The notes beneath the pieces were generated by a model. The model was given only the letters and a program-made list of their open reading frames with translations. It made no database searches and was not told where the DNA came from. This document shows, piece after piece, positions 5,407 to 11,204 of a stretch of DNA of 11,204 nt (position 1 is its first letter; every line of letters begins with the position of its first letter). A program made the translations under genes and the position numbers. The DNA is from Eubacteriales bacterium (lineage in GTDB: Bacteria; Bacillota; Clostridia; Acetivibrionales; STF1-152): the NCBI GenBank assembly GCA_028703215.1, contig JAQVNH010000017.1:1-11204 (forward strand), read 5' to 3'.

Positions 5407-6283
5407 TTTTCTTTGCAGCTCCCCGTTTATTAATGATTTGTTCTGTTTTGGCAAGCATTCCCATATTTATAATGTTTTCAGCAATGCTTTTGTTTTTTTT
5501 CATGTCCAGCAGTTCCATGCTCGAAGATATCTGGCTTAAAGTGTGAGTCAGGTTGAACTCGACTCTCCCCAGCAATGTTTCAAGATCATCGTCAGGATTA
5601 TCCTCTGTTATCTCAAACTGATAAATGAGAGGATTGTATGTTTTCTTTTTCAGATCCTTTTCAATATCATCCAGGGCATCAAGTATATATATCCACTTCC
5701 CGAGATTATACCCCAGCCATCTTAATATTTCCCCGCTTTTTTTGTTTACCGGTTCGCCCTCATAGCACAAAACCTCTTGCATAATACCCGCAAATGGTTC
5801 CGCAGCCTCGTCCATCGATCCGCATTTTGCGGTCTCCAGCTTTTCCTGCTGCGAAAGCAACGCCTCAATTATAGCACATTTTTGGGGATATTTTTTTTTG
5901 ACTCTCCCTGCGCATCTTTTCAAAAGCGCCGACCCAAATGCTGCGGAAAGCGATTTATCGTCCTTGAAGCTGTCCTTGAGATTGTAATAAGCAAGAATGA
6001 TATTCATCTCCGCGGCATATTCTATTATCGTATCGTCAGTTGTTATGACGCTTCCTTTTTTCAGTGGATGGACCGCGCAATTCATGCGCTTGGCCTGCAA
6101 GGGGACATCGCTTAAAGAGGACAGAAGCACAGCCAGAAATGCGGCGTCATAACTTAAAGCCAGCCGCGGCAGCTGTCCGCACTTTTTTTTTATTGATTTG
6201 CAAACGGCGCAATAATATGCTTTGAAGATCTCATATTCGCGCATTTTCATCTCAGCTTTGAGCGGATTTATATACCCGAACAT
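5390..6283 (-). CDS. DUF5685 family protein
   Basis: A 297-residue protein recognised by its 'MFGYINPLK' start and 'FKAYYCAVCKSIKKKCG' (20-36). Cys25-x2-Cys28 and Cys69-x2-His72 ('NCAVHP') look like a metal site. Two acidic motifs, D104-x3-D108-D109 ('LKDSFKDD') and D202-x2-D205-D206-x3-D210 ('DALDDIEKD', followed by TYNPL), lie about 100 residues apart. That layout resembles all-alpha isoprenoid synthases, but no function is established and this is inference. The second of two adjacent ATGs (6283) is chosen because GGAGG is six bases upstream; the first (6286) would be only three bases away. It overlaps the murI stop by one base (TGATG) and runs 17 bases into the J-domain gene, so the three are probably translated in a coupled way. 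Confidence 0.85.
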   Translation of the reverse strand: MFGYINPLKAEMKMREYEIFKAYYCAVCKSIKKKCGQLPRLALSYDAAFLAVLLSSLSDVPLQAKRMNCAVHPLKKGSVITTDDTIIEYAAEMNIILAYYNLKDSFKDDKSLSAAFGSALLKRCAGRVKKKYPQKCAIIEALLSQQEKLETAKCGSMDEAAEPFAGIMQEVLCYEGEPVNKKSGEILRWLGYNLGKWIYILDALDDIEKDLKKKTYNPLIYQFEITEDNPDDDLETLLGRVEFNLTHTLSQISSSMELLDMKKNKSIAENIINMGMLAKTEQIINKRGAAKKIGKSV

Positions 6284-7092
6284 CATTTACCTCCGGATTC
6301 TTCTTCTGCCCTATCCATGAGTGTTTGAAATTTTTCCGTATCGTCGACTTTATTTCCCGAGACGATGTACTTGATACTGCCTTTATTGCGCTTTGCGCCG
6401 AAATTGTTCTCCAAGATTATATTTTTTATGCGATTGATGGTTCCTTCAGTACTGTCTATGATTTTCACTCCCGGAGGGAGAAGTTTTTTCAACATGCTCC
6501 TGTAATATAAATAGTGCGTGCACCCAAGGACAATGCTTCCGTATTTACTCATTTCGACCTTGGCTAACATTGTCCTGAGATATGAGATTATCTCTGTTTC
6601 GTCGAAATTCATTTTTTCAGCATATTCCACAAGGCCGGGAAGCGCTAAAAGATCAACAATGTTGTCTTTATCGACTCTCTCAAGCAGATCCTTAAATTTT
6701 TTCTCTTTTAAAGTCAGAGGAGTGGCAACAACAAGAACTCTTTTGCCGTTGCTGTCAAGGACTGCAGGTTTTACCGCGGGCTCCATGCCGATTATCGGGA
6801 TATCGTACATTCGTCTGAGATCCGAAATGGCTGCGCCGGTTGCGGTATTACAGGCAATAACAAGAATTTTGATGTCTTCTTTTACCAGGATTTCAGCTGC
6901 TTTAAAAACAAGCTTTTTAACTATCCTGATCGATTTTGTCCCATAAGGCGCATTCAAAGTGTCGGCAAAATATATATAATTTTCTTCCGGAATCTGTTTG
7001 CTGACTTTGCTGAGCACAGTAAGACCGCCAAAGCCGGAATCGAAAAACCCGACAGGCCTGTCAGCTTTATTGATGAAGTCGTTGTTAGACAA
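6283..7092 (-). CDS. murI: Glutamate racemase
   Basis: A 269-residue cofactor-independent racemase that converts L- to D-glutamate for peptidoglycan. Both catalytic cysteines are present: Cys81 ('ACNTATG') and Cys191 ('GCTHY'). Other marks are 'GFFDSGFGGLTV' (15-26), 'YFADTLNAPYG' (41-51, more usually GDTxxxPYG) and 'IIGMEPAVKPA' (100-110). The start is taken as TTG at 7092, with GGAGGT seven bases upstream, giving the typical family length. Another in-frame TTG at 7119 has poor spacing. The gene follows pgsA after a 42-base gap, and its stop overlaps the DUF5685 start. Confidence 0.95.
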   Translation of the reverse strand: MSNNDFINKADRPVGFFDSGFGGLTVLSKVSKQIPEENYIYFADTLNAPYGTKSIRIVKKLVFKAAEILVKEDIKILVIACNTATGAAISDLRRMYDIPIIGMEPAVKPAVLDSNGKRVLVVATPLTLKEKKFKDLLERVDKDNIVDLLALPGLVEYAEKMNFDETEIISYLRTMLAKVEMSKYGSIVLGCTHYLYYRSMLKKLLPPGVKIIDSTEGTINRIKNIILENNFGAKRNKGSIKYIVSGNKVDDTEKFQTLMDRAEEESGGK

Positions 7093-7134
7093 TCTTCCAC
7101 CTCCGGTACTGCATGACAAGACTCCTGTGATCGT

Positions 7135-7656
7135 TTAAGGCTTGCCCGACGATTCGCGCGTCATTTTGATGTACTTTGCCGCATACTTTGCAAGCGCAAA
7201 GACTGTCGCCGCAACTGCTATTATTATAAATGTTTCACTGTATTTTACATCCAGTATCAGCATCACTATCGCAAAATAAAAGATCCCTGACGCAATTTTC
7301 CCATACCAGTCAGCGCCTGAGATCCGCTTTTTGTTCCTATACAGCAATATTCCGCCGATCCCTATCAGAACTTCTTTTGCCACAACAATAATGAAAATCT
7401 CCATTGAAATTTTCTTTTGAAAGGTCAGCATGAAAAGCGCCGTCAGGACCAGCAGCTTGTCTGCCACCGGGTCCATTACTTTTCCGAAATTCGTGACCTG
7501 ATTGAACTTTCTTGCGAGAAATCCATCCAGAAAATCCGTCAATACTGCGGCAATAAAAAGGATGGCTGCCGGCATATAAAAATTCAAATGCATCAGATAT
7601 GCGAACACAGGTACCAGTATTATTCTTAATATTGTTAATATATTAGGTATGTTCAC
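7135..7656 (-). CDS. pgsA: CDP-diacylglycerol--glycerol-3-phosphate 3-phosphatidyltransferase
   Basis: A 173-residue membrane enzyme that makes phosphatidylglycerol phosphate, the precursor of phosphatidylglycerol and cardiolipin. It has the full CDP-alcohol phosphotransferase motif D-G-x2-A-R-x8-G-x3-D-x3-D at Asp44, Gly45, Ala48, Arg49, Gly58, Asp62 and Asp66. It begins with the PgsA-like 'NIPNILTILRIILVPVFAY' (2-20). Several hydrophobic segments fit a polytopic protein. The start is GTG at 7656 with AGGGAG seven bases upstream. A phosphatidylserine synthase is less likely given the N-terminus and length. It lies 23 bases after the thioesterase gene. Confidence 0.93.
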   Translation of the reverse strand: MNIPNILTILRIILVPVFAYLMHLNFYMPAAILFIAAVLTDFLDGFLARKFNQVTNFGKVMDPVADKLLVLTALFMLTFQKKISMEIFIIVVAKEVLIGIGGILLYRNKKRISGADWYGKIASGIFYFAIVMLILDVKYSETFIIIAVAATVFALAKYAAKYIKMTRESSGKP

Positions 7657-7679
7657 ATCATTTCTCCCTCTGCGTGTAC

Positions 7680-8096
7680 TTATGATGAAACTTGCCTGTA
7701 AAGCAGTTCATATAAATCAGGAGCGCTTTTTTTCAAATTAAGCGGTTTAAGATTGGCATCGGTCCAGACATGAAGAGTCTCCCCTGACGCTATTACTTTG
7801 GGAGATTCGTTTGCCCTGATCTGGTAAAACATCCTCAGCCTTGAGTATGTGATATTTTTCAGGCTGGTTGTAACCGATACCGTATCCTCGTATTTTGCAG
7901 CACTTATATAGTTGCATGTAAGCTGGATAAGCGGCAGAAGAATCCCTCTGTTTTCAACTTCCGAATAAGAGATTCCGGCCTGTTTGATAAAATCAGTCCT
8001 CCCCGCTTCAAACCAAATGGGATAGACGCAATGATGAACTATTCCCATCTGATCCGTTTCCGCATATCTGACAGTTAATGTCGTGACAGATTCCAT
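7680..8096 (-). CDS. Hotdog-fold acyl-CoA thioesterase (4HBT/YbgC-like)
   Basis: A 138-residue thioesterase of the YbgC/4-hydroxybenzoyl-CoA type. The active-site stretch is 'YAETDQMGIVHHCVYPIWFE' (11-30), with Asp15 the likely catalytic residue and the H-x2-Y-x2-WFE pattern following. The start at 8096 (ATG) is chosen for its GAGGGG ribosome site; an upstream extension to 8150 would overlap pfkA. The substrate is probably a short or medium acyl-CoA and is not predictable here. The gene begins 10 bases after the pfkA stop and precedes pgsA, so it may serve lipid turnover; that is inference. Confidence 0.9.
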   Translation of the reverse strand: MESVTTLTVRYAETDQMGIVHHCVYPIWFEAGRTDFIKQAGISYSEVENRGILLPLIQLTCNYISAAKYEDTVSVTTSLKNITYSRLRMFYQIRANESPKVIASGETLHVWTDANLKPLNLKKSAPDLYELLYRQVSS

Positions 8097-8106
8097 AAAA
8101 TCCCCT

Positions 8107-9078
8107 CTATTGCGCCAGGATCCTGCTGATTTCAAAAAGATTATCTTCAATGGACTTTTTCATATCAACCGCTTCGCATAAGTCAATATCCACTATTTTC
8201 CCTTGTTGGACACATACTGCCCTGTTAATGCTGCCATCCCTCAACAGCTCGACCGCTCTCATTCCCATTATGCTTGCAAGCACTCTATCTCGGGCTGTCG
8301 GACTTCCGCCTCTCTGTAAATGCCCCAGTATTGTAGCTCTGGTTTCTATTCCGGTTCTTTTTTCGATTTCGTCGGCGATTTCCATCGCCTTGCCCGCACC
8401 CTCGGCTACAACTACTATATAATGCTTCTTTCCCCTGTTTCTTGCTTCAAGCAAAGGCTTGATGACATCTTTCATCAGATCATGCCTTCTCTCGGGAACA
8501 AGCACGACCTCTGCCCCGCCTGCAATCCCGACATTTATTGCGATATATCCGGCGTCTCTTCCCATTACCTGAACTACGCTGCAGCGTTCAAGCGAATATG
8601 CCGTATCTCTTATTTTGTCTATGGCGTCCTGGACAGTATTGAGAGCTGTGTCATATCCGATCGTAAATTCCGTGCTCCCGATGTCATTGTCGATCGTCCC
8701 CGGAAGAACCATCATCGGAAGTCCGAGCCTGCATATATCTCTTGCCCCTCTGTAAGTTCCGTCTCCTCCTATTGCCACCACTGCGTCGAGTCCGAATACC
8801 TTTGATATCTCCATTGCTTTTCTAAGACCTTCTGCTGTTTCAAATTCGGGACTTCTGACTGTCTGCAAAACCGTTCCGCCCCTATGTATTATATCGGATA
8901 CGGATCTCAGTGTCATATCGTCCATATCTCCTGAAATCAGACCATTATACCCTCTTCTGATACCCATAACCCTCATGTCGTTGTAAACCCCTGCTCTCAC
9001 AACTGCCCTTATTGCGGCATTCATGCCCGGAGCATCTCCTCCGCTTGTAAGAACTCCTATGGTCCTGATTTTTTTCAT
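8107..9078 (-). CDS. pfkA: ATP-dependent 6-phosphofructokinase
   Basis: A 323-residue glycolytic kinase that phosphorylates fructose 6-phosphate. The ATP site reads 'GGDGT' (104-108) and the catalytic loop 'PGTIDND' (126-132, Asp130). Glycine at 107 and 127 marks the ATP-using type; pyrophosphate-using enzymes have Asp and Lys there. 'MGRDAG' (172-177) and 'LGHLQRGGSPTARDR' (251-265) are also typical. The length matches bacterial PfkA (about 320), so the allosteric form is expected. The start at 9078 has GGGAGGT nine bases upstream; the frame extends to 9120 without such a site. It follows dnaE, an order common in Clostridia, and has its own likely promoter. Confidence 0.97.
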   Translation of the reverse strand: MKKIRTIGVLTSGGDAPGMNAAIRAVVRAGVYNDMRVMGIRRGYNGLISGDMDDMTLRSVSDIIHRGGTVLQTVRSPEFETAEGLRKAMEISKVFGLDAVVAIGGDGTYRGARDICRLGLPMMVLPGTIDNDIGSTEFTIGYDTALNTVQDAIDKIRDTAYSLERCSVVQVMGRDAGYIAINVGIAGGAEVVLVPERRHDLMKDVIKPLLEARNRGKKHYIVVVAEGAGKAMEIADEIEKRTGIETRATILGHLQRGGSPTARDRVLASIMGMRAVELLRDGSINRAVCVQQGKIVDIDLCEAVDMKKSIEDNLFEISRILAQ

Positions 9079-9130
9079 ACTGCATTTACCTCCCAAGAAT
9101 GCCGAACTGCCGTAGTTCATTTTATTAATT

Positions 9131-9159
9131 AATATATATTAACGGCTTTTAAAAATCAA
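9131..9159 (-). promoter_or_regulatory. Probable SigA promoter for pfkA and the downstream operon
   Basis: On the minus strand, TTGATT (9159-9154), a 17-base spacer and TATATT (9136-9131) give four and five matches of six. Initiation near 9124 would leave a leader of about 46 bases before the pfkA ATG. Confidence 0.6.
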
Positions 9160-9167
9160 TAAAGCCG
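9143..9167 (-). terminator. Hairpin between dnaE and pfkA, possible weak terminator
   Basis: CGGCTTT (9167-9161) pairs perfectly with AAAGCCG (9149-9143) across an 11-base loop, about 40 bases after the dnaE stop. The run that follows is TTAATATATATTAATT, A+T-rich but not a clean T-tract, so termination would be weak. The hairpin overlaps the -35 and spacer of the pfkA promoter, so it could also be a regulatory site. Confidence 0.45.
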
Positions 9168-9205
9168 CGCTCTTCAGCTTTGTGATAAATCAAGCCTCTT
9201 TATGC

Positions 9206-11204
9206 TTATTTTAACACGACATTTTTCTCGCCCAATCTTTTTGTAAGTTCTTCAATCAATTCAGGCGATTTTATATCGGCCCGATATTCTTTTTCAAGTT
9301 TTGTATATTGTTTTGTAATGCGGTCATAGATCACAACCGGGTTCCTTCCGCTAAAATACTTCAACAAAGAGTATATCGAGGAGAGAAAAGACTTTCCCTC
9401 ATCTCCGTTTATTCTAATAAAAAGTGTTTTATCTTTTATATTCAAATCTGACGTTTTGCTTTTCTTGCCTGCATCAGAATATGTGTTTTCGTTGTTATCG
9501 GCTCTGTTTTTTAAAACAGGTCTTACCTCTTCGCAGATTATTTTTGCTTCCTCTTCCTCTTTCATGCTGACATGTCCTCTTATCAGTACAATGTTTTCCT
9601 CAGTCAGATAATCATTATATTTCTTCAAAACCTGAGGAAACACTATGATCTCCATTGTTCCGTACACATCTTCAAGCTGGATGAATGCCATTAAATTATC
9701 GCTTTTCGTGGATTTCATCTTTTTCCCGGCGATTATTCCCCCAACTACCGCAGACATTCCGTCGCGCAAATTCCGTTCTTCAGCTGCCCCCGCATTTGAA
9801 TCTTCAACAAGGCTTTCTTTGAGATCCTTGCTGTAAATCGTGACGGATCCGCTCAATTCCTTCTCGTATTCTCCCAGAGGATGTCCTGAAAGGTATAATC
9901 CGAGAATTTCTTTCTCCATGGCAAGCAGTTTCTTGTCGTCGTACTCCGGTATATCAGGAAATGAATCATCCTCTCTTATCGTCTCGGAGGAATTAATGGT
10001 TTCAAAAATCGACTGCTGTCCTTCAAGGTTTTTTTTGCGATCCTGTTGTATGCTGTCAATTATCTTTTCATATACAGCCATAAGTTTCGACCTGTAAATT
10101 CCAAAAGTGCCGAATACTCCGCATTTGATCATGCTCTCAAGGCATCTTTTATTTACATCGGCCGAACATATACGGATGCAGAAATCCCTGAAATCTTTGA
10201 ACGGCCCCCCTTCGTCGCGTTCCCTGATTATTTGCTCAACAGCGCTTTCTCCGACGTTTTTGACAGCGGCAAGGCCGAATCTGATTTTCCCGTTTTGCAC
10301 AGTAAACCCAAGCCTGCTTTCATTGATATCCGGCGGAAGCACTTCTATGCTCATTGAAAGGCATTCATGGACATAAAATGAAACCTTTTCACCGCTCCCG
10401 ATGAAGCTGTTGAGCATTGAAGCCATAAATTCCTTAGGGTAGTGGTATTTAAGCCATGCCGTCTGGTATGCGACTACCGCATACGCGGCGGCATGCGATT
10501 TGTTGAAAGCATAGCTTGCAAAATCCGCCATCTGGTCGAATATCTCGGCGGCAACCTTTTCGCTCAAGCCCATTCGGAGAGCACCGCCGACTATCACATC
10601 GCCATTTTCATCTGTTTTTCCGTTAATAAAATTCTCTCTTTCCTCCTTCATCACATCCAGCTTTTTTTTGGATATCGCTCTCCTTACAAGGTCTGACCTT
10701 CCCATCGAATATCCGGCAAGTTCCCTGAATATCTGCATTACCTGTTCCTGATAGATGATGCATCCATATGTCACATCAAGGATGCTCTCCAGTTTTGGAT
10801 GAGAATAGACTATCTTCGCGGGATGCTTCCTGTTTTCCATATATCGGGGTATTTGCTCCATCGGTCCTGGCCTATATAAAGATATCCCCGCTATTATATC
10901 CTCAAATACATCCGGTTTTAATTCTTTCATAAATCTTGTCATTCCGGCGCTTTCAAGCTGGAATATCCCCGCTGTGTTACCGCTTCCAATGAGATCATAA
11001 ACCTCTTTTTCGTCCATGCTTATGCTGTCTATCTCGATCGTCGCGCCATAATTTTCCATAACCAGATTTGTTGTATTGCGAATTACGGTAAGGGTCCTCA
11101 GACCCAGGAAGTCCATTTTAAGAAGACCAAGCTCTTCGAGTGTTCCCATTGCAAATTGCGTGGTTATGCAATCTTCATTTTTCTGAAGAGGAACATGTTC
11201 GGTT
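9206..11204 (-). CDS. dnaE: DNA polymerase III alpha subunit (DnaE), 5' end cut by window edge
   Basis: The visible 665 residues are the C-terminal part of a replicative DNA polymerase normally about 1,150 long. The frame stays open to the right edge through 'VPLQKNEDCITTQFAMGTLE'. 'LLKMDFLGLRTLTVI' carries the third catalytic aspartate of the C-family palm. 'GIFQLES', 'ISLYRPGPMEQIPRYM', 'YQEQVMQI' and 'SYAFNKSHAAAYA' are fingers-domain hallmarks. A clamp-binding-like motif QQSIF lies at 10018-10004. An OB fold follows ('AVVGGIIAGKKMKS...FIQLEDVYGTMEIIVFP'), then a small C-terminal domain. The PHP domain and the first two catalytic aspartates are outside the window. It is the DnaE rather than the PolC type, as no 3'-5' exonuclease insertion is visible. 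pfkA follows after 127 bases. Confidence 0.97.
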   Translation of the reverse strand, partial: TEHVPLQKNEDCITTQFAMGTLEELGLLKMDFLGLRTLTVIRNTTNLVMENYGATIEIDSISMDEKEVYDLIGSGNTAGIFQLESAGMTRFMKELKPDVFEDIIAGISLYRPGPMEQIPRYMENRKHPAKIVYSHPKLESILDVTYGCIIYQEQVMQIFRELAGYSMGRSDLVRRAISKKKLDVMKEERENFINGKTDENGDVIVGGALRMGLSEKVAAEIFDQMADFASYAFNKSHAAAYAVVAYQTAWLKYHYPKEFMASMLNSFIGSGEKVSFYVHECLSMSIEVLPPDINESRLGFTVQNGKIRFGLAAVKNVGESAVEQIIRERDEGGPFKDFRDFCIRICSADVNKRCLESMIKCGVFGTFGIYRSKLMAVYEKIIDSIQQDRKKNLEGQQSIFETINSSETIREDDSFPDIPEYDDKKLLAMEKEILGLYLSGHPLGEYEKELSGSVTIYSKDLKESLVEDSNAGAAEERNLRDGMSAVVGGIIAGKKMKSTKSDNLMAFIQLEDVYGTMEIIVFPQVLKKYNDYLTEENIVLIRGHVSMKEEEEAKIICEEVRPVLKNRADNNENTYSDAGKKSKTSDLNIKDKTLFIRINGDEGKSFLSSIYSLLKYFSGRNPVVIYDRITKQYTKLEKEYRADIKSPELIEELTKRLGEKNVVLK

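Noticed and set aside
6518..6946. Plus-strand open frame of 142 codons
   Set aside because: It is antisense to murI. The Ser/Leu/Arg-rich composition is typical of reverse-frame readings.
8320..8805. Plus-strand open frame of 161 codons
   Set aside because: It is fully antisense to pfkA, a clear gene, and has no recognisable motif or ribosome site.
1..11204. Mobile elements, phage, CRISPR array or toxin-antitoxin pair
   Set aside because: No transposase, integrase, terminal repeats, regularly spaced repeats or small paired genes were seen. The gene content is chromosomal housekeeping.

Overview
The window reads as a chromosomal stretch of a low-to-middling G+C, Gram-positive-type Clostridia bacterium (Firmicutes). 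Reasons: strong AGGAGG-type ribosome sites, several TTG/GTG starts, consensus SigA promoters, an S-layer-homology (SLH) protein, a zf-trcl-like zinc ribbon, a DUF5685 protein beside a J-domain protein with a cysteine-rich tail, and the dnaE-pfkA order common in that group. A species cannot be named from sequence alone. I see no tRNA, rRNA, CRISPR array, insertion sequence or phage gene.

Left part (1-1500). A secreted SLH-type protein runs off the left edge on the minus strand, and a 64-residue zinc-ribbon protein lies divergently on the plus strand. The 274-base gap holds a recognisable promoter for each. After the zinc-ribbon gene, a hairpin with A- and T-runs on opposite sides can terminate both it and the converging minus-strand leuC/leuD-like pair.

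Middle (1501-4240), all minus strand. In transcription order: yceD (DUF177), rpmF (ribosomal protein L32), a nested hairpin/terminator, then the large and small subunits of an isopropylmalate-dehydratase/homoaconitase-family enzyme. yceD-rpmF has a perfect TTGACA-17-TATAAT promoter with a very short leader. The dehydratase pair sits where many Firmicutes carry fapR-plsX. It has no leuA or leuB beside it, and its substrate is uncertain.

Right part (4240-11204), all minus strand. In transcription order: the 3' portion of dnaE (replicative polymerase, cut by the right edge), a promoter and hairpin, pfkA (ATP-type phosphofructokinase), a hotdog-fold thioesterase, pgsA (phospholipid synthesis), murI (D-glutamate for the cell wall), a DUF5685 protein, a J-domain/TPR protein with a cysteine-rich tail, and a six-segment membrane protein. 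From pfkA to the membrane protein, gaps are at most 42 bases and two junctions overlap, so this looks like one operon joining glycolysis, membrane lipid and wall precursor supply to a poorly described three-gene tail. No terminator is evident before the yceD promoter, so readthrough into yceD-rpmF is possible.

The best candidate for an undescribed system is that three-gene tail: the DUF5685 protein (CxxC...CxxH plus two Asp-rich motifs), its translationally overlapping J/TPR/Cys-rich partner, and the membrane protein. Second is the nested hairpin between rpmF and the dehydratase genes, which could act as an attenuator.
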